Shown in pieces: positions 33,939 to 43,176 of a stretch of 64,000 nucleotides of DNA. The stretch is from Edaphobacter modestus. GTDB taxonomy: Bacteria > Acidobacteriota > Terriglobia > Terriglobales > Acidobacteriaceae. The DNA lies in assembly GCF_004217555.1 (NCBI RefSeq), contig NZ_SHKW01000001.1, positions 496,001-560,000 on the forward strand, in the 5' to 3' direction. The position numbers and the translations under genes are program-made. Under the pieces are notes generated by a model. The model was not told where the DNA came from and made no database searches. It worked only from the letters and a program-made list of their open reading frames with translations. Numbering within the stretch: position 1 is the first letter of the stretch; each line of letters opens with the position of its first letter.

Positions 33939-34382
33939 TGTTCAAATTCAGGTGGTGACTGGCTGGAGGACGAAGTCGCTCACATCAAACGAGCGGGAGT
34001 TGATGTACTCGTTTCCATGCTTCAAGCGGACGAAGCCGCTGAGCTAGGTCTTTCAGCGGAGGCGTCGGTTTGTGAAGCAGCAGGAATTGTCTTCCGATCA
34101 TTCCCTATTCCTGATCGAGAAACTCCGCCCTCGACCACCTCATTCGCGCGGTTTGTGGAGGACTTGAGGACTCAAGTCCATGCGGGGCGTAGCGTGGCCG
34201 TTCATTGCAGAGCCTCCATTGGGCGTTCTTCGTTGCTATTGGCCGCGCTGCTTACCGTAGAAGGGTTCGCCCCAGAGGATGCCTTTAGGCGCTTATCGAT
34301 GGCACGAGGCTTACAGGTGCCTGATACCCCAGACCAAGTCCGCTGGGTCGAGCGGTTTGCCGCAACGCATCAGGCTCCCTGA
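33939..34382 (+). pseudogene. Dual-specificity protein phosphatase, 5' truncated
   Basis: The visible part reads GDWLEDEVAHIKRAGVDVLV, then SMLQADEAAELGL and VAVHCRASIGRSS, the P-loop with catalytic Cys and Arg (CX5R). The usual first residues, including the start codon, are missing: upstream in frame is a stop at 33936, and the first in-frame ATG (34017) lies after the first helix. It could still make a 121-aa product, but the fold would lack its first strand. Confidence 0.75.
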
Positions 34383-34433
34383 AAGTCCGCCTTCCGGCAA
34401 GTTCGCCCCCGAAACTAAAAGTTTCTCAAATGC

Positions 34434-34462
34434 ATGGTCCGCCGTCCGACTGCAAGGGTTCC
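34434..34462. mobile_element. Degenerate IS1111 end
   Basis: ATGGTCCGCCG followed by TCCGACTGCAAGGGTTCCTG matches the first 30 bases of the IS1111 right end (ATGGTCCGCCG then TCTGAATGCAAGGG) with a few changes. No element body follows; it is preceded by GGCAAGTTCGCCCCC, similar to a dispersed-repeat half. Confidence 0.55.
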
Positions 34463-34477
34463 TGAGGAGTCGAGTTT

Positions 34478-34927
34478 TCAAGGTGCGGTCCGACGGAGAT
34501 TGAATTTCATGCCACCAGCGTGGGCTTCCTTGTCTTCAATCCCGGTGCGCAAGATAACCTCCACTCTCTGGCCATTGAAATTTACGGGGCCGCCGATCGT
34601 TGCCGGGGTTTTGGTTTTTAGGCACTCGATAATGAGAGTACTGTTGTTTTCCCACCTGAGATTAGCGCCATACGCTCCCTCATTGCGCTGTGCTCCATAG
34701 AGGTGTGCAACCAGCTTCTGTTCGGAGCCGTCCTTGCTGCCCAATTCGACTTCATAGCCGAATGATGTCGTAGCACCACCGTTCTCCTCGTAAAGAATTG
34801 CGGCGACCTGACCATTTGGCGACCATACCCGCGCAACCTCATCATGAGAAACGGTCGGCTTACAGCCTGTGATAAGCAGGGCGAGCGCCAAGGCCGGGAA
34901 ACTGAGAGGTAAACGGTTCAATCGCAT
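34478..34927 (-). CDS. Small lipoprotein of unknown function
   Basis: A 149-aa protein with a signal sequence and lipobox LLITGC, so likely attached to a membrane. The mature part includes RVWSPNGQVAAILYEENGGA and a beta-rich body. No named family is recognised. The gene ends close to a degenerate IS1111 end, but its end looks natural. Confidence 0.7.
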   Translation of the reverse strand: MRLNRLPLSFPALALALLITGCKPTVSHDEVARVWSPNGQVAAILYEENGGATTSFGYEVELGSKDGSEQKLVAHLYGAQRNEGAYGANLRWENNSTLIIECLKTKTPATIGGPVNFNGQRVEVILRTGIEDKEAHAGGMKFNLRRTAP

Positions 34928-34999
34928 ACCGCAATTATCGCCTCAGCAGCAATTCGGTCATCGTTCCCGCAAAGTCACGTTTGCGGCAACTTCCTTTCG

Positions 35000-35955
35000 C
35001 TAGTTTCCGCCAGAGGATGGTTCGAGCCCTATATTGTCGTTTACGGCAGAGACGAGACGCTGACGGCACCCCAAGTAGCGCTCCGTTGTCTCGACTGATC
35101 GATGCCCCAGGAGAAACTGGATCTGCTCCAGCTCGCCTCCCGCTGCATGGCAAAGACGAGCACAGGTTCGCCGAAGATCGTGCGGAGCCAACTTTCAATT
35201 CCAGCGAGCTTGGCTCGTTCCCGGACAACCCACCAGACAAGTTTTTCGCTTATCTTTTGACCCCACACGCTTCCAGTCCGACTCACACGACGAAAGATTA
35301 CGCCTTCATCGATTTGAGCCGCTCGCAGCCACTCGTCAAGAACTTCCATGGCCCATCCAGGCACTGGGACGGTTCTTATGTGACCACCCTTTCCAAACAA
35401 GTTGACGATGGCCCAATGTTCATCCCGCTGCTGGAAATCGCTCATCTTCAAGCCAGTCAACTCCGCCCTCCGTAGTCCACAGCCAAGCAGAAGGGAAAGT
35501 ATGGCGTGATCTCGCTTGTCTTTTGTCGAACCGCTGGAGGGTACTGCCAGGAGCCTTCTCCCCTGGTCAACCGTTAGCCAGTTTCCGAGTTTCATTCCGA
35601 GGCGTTTGGCCCCTTTGACTCTGCGGATGCCCGCCGCCAGGTCAGGGTTGAGGAGGCCATTGTCAGACGCCTCGTACGCAAGCCTTCGAACCGCCGCTAG
35701 GCGCAGATTAATTGTCGCGGGCGCGAGTCTACGACTTTCCAACTCGTACCGGTATCGCAGAACGACAGTTCGTCCGAAAGCAAGGCGAGGTTCTGAACAG
35801 TACCAACTAATGAAGTCCTCGATGGCATAGCCGTACGTGCGTTTTGAAGCTGCCGACCCCAGACTCTGCAGTACAGAGTTCTTGGAGTGATCGAGGTCGG
35901 GCAGACGCAGCGTGCTCTTGGTGGACCGGTGTCTCTTGCTCCGCTTCAGGCTCAT
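35000..35955 (-). pseudogene. Tyrosine recombinase (XerC/D-like), single frameshift
   Basis: From MSLKRSKRHRS at 35955 it reads an integrase with an N-terminal SAM-like domain, Arg in LLGCGLRRAELTGLKMSD, and on to GIES. Near 35185 the frame changes, and the remainder is PHDLRRTCARLCHAAGGELE and FLLGHRSVETTERYLG to the stop at 35000. All catalytic residues are thus encoded but split. One missing A in a GAAAG run would restore the frame, so this is a recent break (or a sequencing error). A tail of a near relative lies at 49951-50118. Confidence 0.88.
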
Positions 35956-36121
35956 GGATTGCGCCCTCCAGACCGCGCAATTCATAATCGAGCCTGGACT
36001 CGATTGAAGCGCGCGCATACTTGCCGCAAACCAGACTTCTGGGGACCTGTTCGAAAACAATAGCTCCTTTAGGCACAATTCGGACCGGCGGGCGCAGGAG
36101 TAAATATATAGTTGGTGGCAT

Positions 36122-36426
36122 CAGTAGCCGCTAAAATTCTCCAATACGTGTGCTCATCGGTCTTGTCTGCTGTGTACACTCTGCTTCAGCCGAGGATCCA
36201 TAAGCACGGCGTTGCCGTGTAGGGCACGCTTCACCGCGATGAGGCCATGATCGAATTTGCTCGACGCGCCGAGGGACTAAGAACTCAGAAGGTCGCAACA
36301 TCTTCGACATGATGATTCAACGAAAATCCGGCGAGCATAGTCCGCTCTTTGGCCGTCCAACCTGACGCGGTAATCATTTCGGTTTGCGCTCTTCCTTCGC
36401 TGACTGCGCGTCTCTACTCATCTCTT
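36122..36426. other. Intergenic region, nothing recognised
   Basis: About 300 bases with no plausible gene, RNA or repeat seen. Confidence 0.5.
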
Positions 36427-36765
36427 TCACCAGCCGACGATCGGAACCACCACAACCATCTTGCCGCGCCAGTAGCCCAACACGCCGCGCTCGATCATCA
36501 TGCGTGCGGTCTCGCGAGTTGCCTCCAAGCCATGTTCGTCGATAAATCGCAGCGCCGCGCTCTGCGTCTGAAAGCTCACAAAATCATCGGGGTGTCTGGC
36601 CACGTCTTCCCGCAGACTGTCGAGCATCCGCGCGTCACCGCTCTCCATTTCAACCGTGACTCGAGGCGTCCGAGCAAGGCGCGGCCAAGCCGTATTCACC
36701 GTCGCAATCGCCGCAACCGGACTTACGACCAGCAGCAAAATTAAGTTTGGCCAGAAAGCTCGCAT
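36427..36765 (-). CDS. Small membrane-anchored hypothetical protein
   Basis: Start taken at MRAFWPN (36765), giving 112 aa with one N-terminal hydrophobic helix (LILLLVVSPVAAIATV), a helical soluble part and a hydrophobic end (GYWRGKMVVVVPIVGW). Upstream in-frame ATG codons exist. No family recognised; moderate chance that it is real. Confidence 0.5.
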   Translation of the reverse strand: MRAFWPNLILLLVVSPVAAIATVNTAWPRLARTPRVTVEMESGDARMLDSLREDVARHPDDFVSFQTQSAALRFIDEHGLEATRETARMMIERGVLGYWRGKMVVVVPIVGW

Positions 36766-37042
36766 CCCATCTATTGTTTCGTGCGCAACTCTACAGGCCA
36801 TCACCAAAACGGGTCATCCCCGATTCCGAGAACTCCGCAATCGAATGCATGTCTACAATTTGAGGTGCCTAATCTTACAAGGCGATTCAGGTGCTGGCCA
36901 TCTGAGCAGGTTCCCGACAGCATCGTGCGAGTTGGTCAGAATGCGATTTGCGTGTGATCGAAGCAGCAAGAGCAAGCACGAATTCGCCCTTCACCAATAA
37001 GAAGGAATCATCTCTCGGTTTTGCCTGAAAGGTCTTGCTGGC

Positions 37043-38212
37043 TCAGACGGTCGACGCAACACTTGCTTGCAGTCTAGCTGCAGGAGTTTGGAAACCCAAG
37101 GTCTTTCTGGGACGTTGATTCAAGCGCAGCGCGACCTGGTCGAGCTGCGCTTGCGAGATAGGGGCAAGGTTGGTTCCTCGGGGGAAGTATTGTCGCAATA
37201 ATAGATTGGTGTTTTCATTGGTGCCGCGCTGCCAGGGACTCTGCGGATCGCAGAAGTACACTTTCACCTTGGTAGCCACTGTAAACTCCTTGTGCCTGGC
37301 CATCTCCAACCCGCGATCCCACGTCAGCGAACGCCGCAGGGTCGCCGGGAGTTTACGAACATGCCGGCTCAAGGCTTGAACGACCGCTTCAGTGTCTTTG
37401 CCCGGCACCTTGACCAGCATGGCAAAGCGTGAATGACGCTCCACTAAAGTCGCGATGTAACTGTTCTTTGCGCCGCTCAGCAGATCACCTTCCCAATGCC
37501 CAGGAACCGCTCGGTCTTCCACTTCCGCGGGCCTTTCACGGATCGAGACGGCATCGACGATCTGGCCGCGGGACTGTCCGCTGACCGTTGCATGGAGCGA
37601 GCGGCGCATGCGCCGCTTGCTCCGCAAGTGCTCCATCAGCTCTTGTTTCAGCACGCCCCGCGCCTGGATGAACAGGCTTCGGTAAATGGTCTCGTGGGAC
37701 ACGCGCATGCTCTCGTCGTCAGGATACTGTGTCTTCAGCCATCCGGAAATCTGCTCCGGCGACCAGTCCAACACCAGCTTACTCGCAACCATCTTCCGCA
37801 ACTTGCGGTTGCTGGCCAGAAGACACCTCTTGGGTCGTAACCCCGACCCCCAGGCCTGGTTATCCGCATCGTGGGCGCGATAGGCGGCACGGCCGCCATG
37901 GCGCGTGACCTCCCGGCTCACTGTCGACGCCGCCCGACCGAGGCCGCTGGCTATCGTGCGGATCGATGAGCCGGAAGCCATTCCTCGCGAAATGTCCTCT
38001 CGCTCAGCCAAGGTGAGCGCTATGCGAGAGCGCTGGCGAGCGGCTGGAGCAATCCCTCCGCGAGGCAACAACACACAGCGAATGCAGTTATGGGGCTTGC
38101 CGTAGGCACGCCCAATCTCATGCAACGACTCCCCCGCCTTCCATCGGCTCCAAACATCAGCCTTCTCCGCGGGAGATAGTCTCGACTGCTTTCCTTCACT
38201 CATAAACACCAT
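37043..38212 (-). CDS. IS30-family transposase
   Basis: An intact transposase of 389 aa (or 386 from the ATG at 38203). It has two N-terminal helix-turn-helix blocks (SPAEKADVWSRWKAGESLHE and TLAEREDISRGMASGSSIRT). The catalytic core carries Asp in GHWEGDLLSGAKNSYIATLV, Asp in LTWDRGLEMARHKEF and Glu in QRGTNENTNLLLRQYFPRGT. All DDE residues are present, so it may be active. Upstream extra codons to 38344 are outside the element. Confidence 0.93.
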   Translation of the reverse strand: MVFMSEGKQSRLSPAEKADVWSRWKAGESLHEIGRAYGKPHNCIRCVLLPRGGIAPAARQRSRIALTLAEREDISRGMASGSSIRTIASGLGRAASTVSREVTRHGGRAAYRAHDADNQAWGSGLRPKRCLLASNRKLRKMVASKLVLDWSPEQISGWLKTQYPDDESMRVSHETIYRSLFIQARGVLKQELMEHLRSKRRMRRSLHATVSGQSRGQIVDAVSIRERPAEVEDRAVPGHWEGDLLSGAKNSYIATLVERHSRFAMLVKVPGKDTEAVVQALSRHVRKLPATLRRSLTWDRGLEMARHKEFTVATKVKVYFCDPQSPWQRGTNENTNLLLRQYFPRGTNLAPISQAQLDQVALRLNQRPRKTLGFQTPAARLQASVASTV

Positions 38213-38256
38213 CCTCAATAGAAGAACTTCTACTAGATGGTGTTGCAGCGACCTAT
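37049..38256 (-). mobile_element. IS30-family insertion sequence
   Basis: Imperfect inverted-repeat cores GGTCGACGCAACAC (37049-37062) and, reversed, GGTCGCTGCAACAC (38241-38254 region) flank the transposase. The left repeat overlaps the last codons of the gene. Exact outer ends and target duplication could not be fixed by eye. Confidence 0.7.
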
Positions 38257-38350
38257 CGAATGCACCCTCCTTGTCGGTAGGTTCGACCTCGAAGTAGCCG
38301 ACAACCCCGTTTTGCGAGAGTACGCGCAGGAGGTGATCCATCAAGGGAAT

Positions 38351-39022
38351 TCACCGGGTTTGTGAACGGATTGAAGTGACACGTGAGGTCTTCTTGTTTC
38401 GATAATCGAGTTCCCAAAGACTATTGGCGAAGCATGGTTTAGTACCGACTTCCAAGTCAGTCTCGGTCGAAGCCGCTGAGATCAGAACATTCCCTTTGCT
38501 CGTGAACTCTAGGGCGCGGTACACCACGCTGCAATCGGCGGGTATTTGTTTCTTGAAGAGTGGGTATAGTTCGATTCTCCATTGCATATCATTGGTCAGG
38601 TCGAGGACGATCGGCGTCGTCTCATCCCAGTCACCTTGAGCCTCGATCGGTGACAGCAAAACCTTCTTGCCGTCTCTCGAGAAGGCGTCGATCTCGAATG
38701 AATTCTCTTGCGACCACCCGTCCTCGTCGGGCCTATCGTCTCGTTCCGCGACTTTGATCGTAGATACGTGACCGTCTTCGCCGCGCACATGCACTATCCA
38801 GGATGTCGTGCAGTGACGCGCAACGCCAGCCTGAGTAACCGAAGCCCTTATCTCAACTGCCGCAGAAAAGCCAGATTTGGAAGCCACCCACTTACCCATA
38901 CCTCCTTGTGAGCGGGGATACTCACAAATGGACGTTCCTGCGTCGGCAAGCGGTCGGCTCTGTCGCGCAGAGAGGAGGCTTGGAATTCCTAGTGTGATAA
39001 CGAGCAGTAATGATCTAAGCAT
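38351..39022 (-). CDS. Secreted hypothetical protein
   Basis: A 223-aa exported protein (signal MLRSLLLVITLGIPSLLSA). The mature part has four or five cysteines (…ICEYPRSQGG…RHCTTSW…PADCSVV…PCFANSLW) likely forming disulfides, and a beta-propeller-like flavour. No family recognised. It ends near a dispersed-repeat half-site at about 38300. Confidence 0.7.
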   Translation of the reverse strand: MLRSLLLVITLGIPSLLSARQSRPLADAGTSICEYPRSQGGMGKWVASKSGFSAAVEIRASVTQAGVARHCTTSWIVHVRGEDGHVSTIKVAERDDRPDEDGWSQENSFEIDAFSRDGKKVLLSPIEAQGDWDETTPIVLDLTNDMQWRIELYPLFKKQIPADCSVVYRALEFTSKGNVLISAASTETDLEVGTKPCFANSLWELDYRNKKTSRVTSIRSQTR

Positions 39023-39070
39023 TCAAGCACCCACTGCGGATGGTAAATGAGAACCGACCGAGTGAATATC

Positions 39071-39148
39071 CCGGAAAGTCTCGTTTTGACCAAGTTCGCG
39101 TTGGCGCGTCTCTGGGCCGGGTGAACTTGGCGAAAACCCCGTTTCTAG
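39071..39148. repeat. Dispersed palindromic repeat, full copy
   Basis: Reads GTTTTGACCAAGTTCGCG, TTGGCGCGTCTCTGGGCCGG, then GTGAACTTGGCGAAAACCCC and GTTTCT. It is an inverted match over about 60 bases to the copy at 42684-42757. Confidence 0.85.
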
Positions 39149-39282
39149 GGATATTTGCCGCACAAGATAAGAACAGTGTGAGATTTATATTCTAAAGTTC
39201 TAATTGACACACCACAAAAAGTAGGGCTAGCCTCCTAATTCATTCGGGATTCTTCGGCGGGGAAGTTCTGGAGAGACTGATT

Positions 39283-39927
39283 ATGAACTTACTTGAAACG
39301 CAACACCCTCGTCTTCGTGCGGTTGGTTCTGCTATCTTCGGATGCTTCCTTGTCTTTGCAACCTGCGCTCTGAGCACCAGTTTGGGTCTGAAGCTTGTAC
39401 AGGCGCAATCAACAGTTCCGGTCAGCCACGCCCCGAACGGATGGTTCATGGCCGGCTCTAAGCCAGCCAATTATCAAACTGGCGTAGACCAGGCTATGGT
39501 GGAAAATGGCCTGCCAAGCGCATTCCTGAAGTCGGCTGTATCGGCTACGGGTGGGTTTGGCACACTGATGCAAACGATCAGCGCAAATGACTATGCCGGA
39601 AAACGTGTTCGTTTACGCGCCTGGGTCCGCTCACAGGACGTTTCCGACTGGTCCGGTGTCTGGATGAGAGTCGACAAAGGGAGCACCTCAGTCGCTTTTG
39701 ACAATATGCAGAATCGGCCGATTAAGGGCAACCAGACGTGGAAGACATGTGATGTTGTCCTCGATGTTCCCCAGGACGCGATCTCTATCTCGTTTGGCAT
39801 TCTGCTTACAGGAACCGGCGAGGTCTGGATGAATGACGCGACCTTCGAGATAGTCGGCAATGAGGTGCCAACAACTGGTTCAGCGTCCAACCAAACGCGG
39901 CCCGCCAACCTCAAATTCACCGAATAG
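39283..39927 (+). CDS. Secreted carbohydrate-binding-like protein, unknown function
   Basis: A 214-aa protein with a long N-terminal signal or anchor (GSAIFGCFLVFATCALSTSL). The mature part is a jelly-roll-like domain: FGTLMQTISANDYAGKRVRL, WSGVWMRVDKGS and EVWMNDATFEIVGNEVPTT. This pattern occurs as a stand-alone domain and fused to regulators in soil bacteria. Ligand unknown. Confidence 0.75.
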   Translation: MNLLETQHPRLRAVGSAIFGCFLVFATCALSTSLGLKLVQAQSTVPVSHAPNGWFMAGSKPANYQTGVDQAMVENGLPSAFLKSAVSATGGFGTLMQTISANDYAGKRVRLRAWVRSQDVSDWSGVWMRVDKGSTSVAFDNMQNRPIKGNQTWKTCDVVLDVPQDAISISFGILLTGTGEVWMNDATFEIVGNEVPTTGSASNQTRPANLKFTE

Positions 39928-40180
39928 TATGCTCGCAGCGGTGGTGATGATGATTGTCACCACCGCGAGCCTGTCTCGCATCGCGCACTTGCTCACGAAA
40001 AGTGAAGGCTGGGCCATGGTGTCCGCCCCCATCAATAGCTGCTCTAGGGGCGAGTTTCTGTGATGCGTGCATCTGGAAGTCGGTTGGAGTATACCTATGC
40101 CCAAGTCATCCCGAAGGAACTGGGCGAAGACCACAGAACGTTACTGTGCGTCGAACTGCCCGAAAAGTCGGGTTACTGAG

Positions 40181-41536
40181 ATGGTCCGCCGCTTAAACCT
40201 CAATCTGGCGATGAGGATCTTATAGGCAGATTGAAGGAGGATCATCGACATGGAGATTCGTTCCGTAGGCATTGACCTTGGCAAGACGACCTTTCACCCG
40301 GTGGCTCTTGGCGATAACTGCAAGGTGCTGCTGAAGAAGAAGTTTACCCAGAAGCAGTTGATTGCCTTCACCGCGAACCTGCAGACCTCTTTGATTGGGA
40401 TGGAGGCCTGTTCCGGGGCGCACTTCCTGGGCCGTACTTTTACGGGAACAAGGCCACGATGTGAAGCTGATCCCGGCCCAGTTCGTGAAGCCATTCGTGA
40501 AGTCGAACAAGAACGACTTCCTGGATGCGGAAGCCATTGCTGAGGCTGTGGATCGGGAGAACATGCGATTTGTTCCGATCAAGACGGACGACCAGCTGGA
40601 TCTGCAGGCATTGCATCGTGTGCGCGATCGTTTGATCGCGCGAAGAACCTCAGTCATCAACCAGCTGCGGGCCTTCCTGCTGGAGCGGGGTCTGGTATTT
40701 GCAAAGAGCCCGGCCAGGCTGCGCGAGCGCATGCCCGAGATCCTCGAGAACGCCGAGGAAGATCTCACTCCGCGTATGCGGAACCTGCTGGCTCAACTTT
40801 GGAACGAGTGGAAGGATCTTGAACAGCGGGTGGTCGATCTGAACCAGGAAGTGGAGCTGATTGCCTCAAGTGATGCGGCATGCACGCGGCTCAGGCAGAT
40901 CCCCGGCGTTGGCCCGCTGGTCGCAACCGCGATCGTAGCCGCGATCGGTAACGGCGCAGCCTTCCATAAGGGGCGTGAGTTTTCTTCCTGGCTTGGGCTT
41001 GTGCCACGACAGCACTCGACCGGTGGTAAGGCCCGCCTCTTCGGTATCAGCAAGCGCGGTAACAACTACCTGCGCAAGATCTTCATCCATGGAGCCCGCG
41101 CAGTCGTATTGCGATCGAAGCGAGACCGCGTCGCCATGGGCGCGTGGATGACCGCTCTTGAAGCCAGAGCGCCACGCAACGTGCTCATCGTCGCCACGGC
41201 AAACAAACTGGCAAGGATCGCTTGGGCCGTGCTGTCAAGCGGCCAGGACTATCGGGCAGTTCAAGAGCCAGTCGCGGCCTAGCTAAGCGTAGCTATCAAG
41301 ATCAAGTTCTCCCACCGAGGTCTGCACCGGATAAGTAAAGATGAAAGAACAGTCAAACGGCGTACCTGAAACCTGATTGCTCAATAGGCTCTTCCACAGC
41401 CGAGGGGTTTTGTAGGACAGGTACGCGGCGTATCTCATCATGGCCAGGAGACTGATCTCCACCAAAAGGCCGGATACATTGACGCAGACATTCCTTCATC
41501 CATAAACTTTTCCCTTGCATTCAGACGGCGGACCAT
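40181..41536 (+). mobile_element. IS1111-type (IS110 family) insertion sequence, copy 2
   Basis: Same 1356-bp unit as copy 1 in the opposite orientation, bounded by ATGGTCCGCCG (40181-40191) and CGGCGGACCAT (41526-41536), with 69 bp upstream of the transposase frame and 254 bp downstream. Outside lie GGGTTACTGAG on the left and ACATTT on the right, also shared with copy 1, then repeat half-sites. Confidence 0.9.
40250..41282 (+). pseudogene. IS1111 transposase (DEDD), same frameshift as copy 1
   Basis: Starts at ATG 40250 and changes frame near 40435, in CGTACTTTTACGG, with the remainder running to TAG at 41282. Protein pieces are identical to those of copy 1. Because both copies carry the same lesion, either it was present before the last duplication or expression uses a +1 shift. 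Confidence 0.88.
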
Positions 41537-41539
41537 ACA

Positions 41540-41603
41540 TTTCGGCAACTTCGCATTCTGGGTCCGCACCGCCCTCGAACTTGCCGGAAACCGGACTTCC
41601 CAG
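41540..41603. repeat. Dispersed palindromic repeat, copy at IS1111 copy 2
   Basis: Reads TTCGGCAACTTCGC … CCCTCGAACTTGCCGGAAAC then CGGACTTCC; the GGCAAgTTCG/CGAACTTGCC halves are inverted. It directly follows the element end. Confidence 0.65.
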
Positions 41604-41648
41604 GCATTTCGGGGTTCCGGGTTGGCGGTAATTCGTCCGCGACGCGAT

Positions 41649-42554
41649 CTAAGGGCCTTGATCATTTCTCGACGAGCGCTCGATTTCCGCGTTGATCACT
41701 GCTCCGATAAGCAACGCTAGCCCGGTCGCATAGAGCCAGACCAACAGAATCATCAATGCGCCCAATGACCCGTACGAGACGCTGTAATTATCAAAAAAAT
41801 GCAGGTAGATACGGAATCCAAACGAAGCCGCCAGCCATATAAACCCACCAAATGCCGCTCCAGGCGTAAACCAATGCCAGCGACGGCGCTCTTTCAAGTC
41901 GGGACCGTAGCGATAAATCAACGAACACGATAGGGCAACGAAGAAGATAGCAGTCGGCCACTGAATAGCCCTCCAGACGAGGACGTCTAGCGAATTCAAT
42001 CGAAGTGTTGCCCCTAACCAACCCACAAAGTGGCTACCCGCAAGCACCATAAACAAGGCCGTAAGAAGCAGAATTGAGGCTACTAGACTCAATACGAGTG
42101 CTATTGCGCGAGCTTTGAACCAGGGACGAGTCTCGCGGATATGAAACGCCGCATTCAGGAAGCAAATCATTGAACTTACGCAACTGGAGATACACCATAG
42201 GGCTGAAACTACGCCAAAAGTCAGTTTTCCTTGATTAGCGTGTGCCGCTATCTCGGTGGTTACTCCTCTCAAAAGTTGGAACGCAGTTGGTGGAAGAAAA
42301 TCTGCGAAATAAGAAAGGAATTCGTTTTGAAGTTCGACACTGTGTGAGGCGAACAGGCCGAACAACGTCATCATCAAGAATATCAGCGGGAAAAGGGCGA
42401 ATAAGAAATAGAAGGCGAGCTCGGCTGCCCGTCCAAAGACGTTATTTGCGTCGATTTCCTCGAAAACGGCTCGACCCAGTTGCCCAGGAGTCAGACCTCC
42501 GAGCTTCCATAAAGACCTGGCGGCAACGGAGGGCGGGCTTGTCATTGCTTGCAC
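41649..42554 (-). CDS. YihY/BrkB-family inner-membrane protein
   Basis: A 301-aa protein with six hydrophobic helices. Family blocks include NVFGRAAELAFYFLFALFPL, VSALWCISSCVSSMICFLNA and, near the end, YSVSYGSLGALMILLVWLYA. Full length and intact. Once called ribonuclease BN in error; the actual role in the membrane is not known. Confidence 0.92.
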   Translation of the reverse strand: MQAMTSPPSVAARSLWKLGGLTPGQLGRAVFEEIDANNVFGRAAELAFYFLFALFPLIFLMMTLFGLFASHSVELQNEFLSYFADFLPPTAFQLLRGVTTEIAAHANQGKLTFGVVSALWCISSCVSSMICFLNAAFHIRETRPWFKARAIALVLSLVASILLLTALFMVLAGSHFVGWLGATLRLNSLDVLVWRAIQWPTAIFFVALSCSLIYRYGPDLKERRRWHWFTPGAAFGGFIWLAASFGFRIYLHFFDNYSVSYGSLGALMILLVWLYATGLALLIGAVINAEIERSSRNDQGP

Positions 42555-42683
42555 CGAACACCATATGCTCTTTTAAAGAGTCAGATGAGAAATTGTACCT
42601 TCTCAGCTGACGTTCGGGGCGTGTTGTGGGCAAGCCGGACATTACTCCGCAGCAGCAATCTCAACTTCGGACCCGTCGTGCTT

Positions 42684-42757
42684 GAAAACGGGGTTTTCGC
42701 CAAGTTCACCCGGCCCAAAGACGCGCCAACGCGAACTTGGTCAAAACCGGACTTTGT
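42684..42757. repeat. Dispersed palindromic repeat, full copy (inverted relative to 39071)
   Basis: Reads AAACGGGGTTTTCGCCAAGT, TCACCCGGCCCAAAGACGCG, CCAACGCGAACTTGGTCAAA, ACCGGAC. It is the reverse complement of the copy at 39071-39148 apart from small changes, so the two form a long inverted pair around 3.5 kb. Confidence 0.85.
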
Positions 42758-42854
42758 GGGCAGGTCGACCACCAGTAGCAGACACGGACTAGGCGCATTG
42801 ACCGAACCATCAAAGTTGAAGAAACAGCGGTTACGTTGCTAAAGTTGCAAGCTA

Positions 42855-43080
42855 CTACTGAGAGGTAAGCATTTCTTCACGACGGGCCCTCCAGCGGGTT
42901 ACTAGTTCGCATGAAGCTTCGGGCCAACCGGGATAATGGAACTTGAATCCAGCGTTGAGAAGACGGCTGGGAACAACCTGGCGACTTTTGAGGATCAGTT
43001 CGGATTCTGTGCGCAGAAGAAAGGTGCCGAATTCGAGCATCCACCTTGCGGTGGGCAGACCGATGCGTGTGCACCGAACG
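42855..43080 (-). pseudogene. C-terminal relic of a TIGR01777-type NAD(P) epimerase
   Basis: The minus-strand frame reads IGLPTARWMLEFGTFLLRTE, SELILKSRQVVPSRLLNAGF and KFHYPGWPEASCELVTRW. This is the end of SDR39U1/TIGR01777 proteins (ELiLkSr.VvP.rLl.aGF.F.yP). The N-terminal Rossmann part is gone. Confidence 0.72.
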
Positions 43081-43176
43081 CGGTCCGCCGATTCTAGCGG
43101 CAGCAAGCTCCGGCTACCATGCAGCCATACTTGTTCTCAACGGTGAGGTCAATTATGCTTGAGCACGGAGGCTTGA

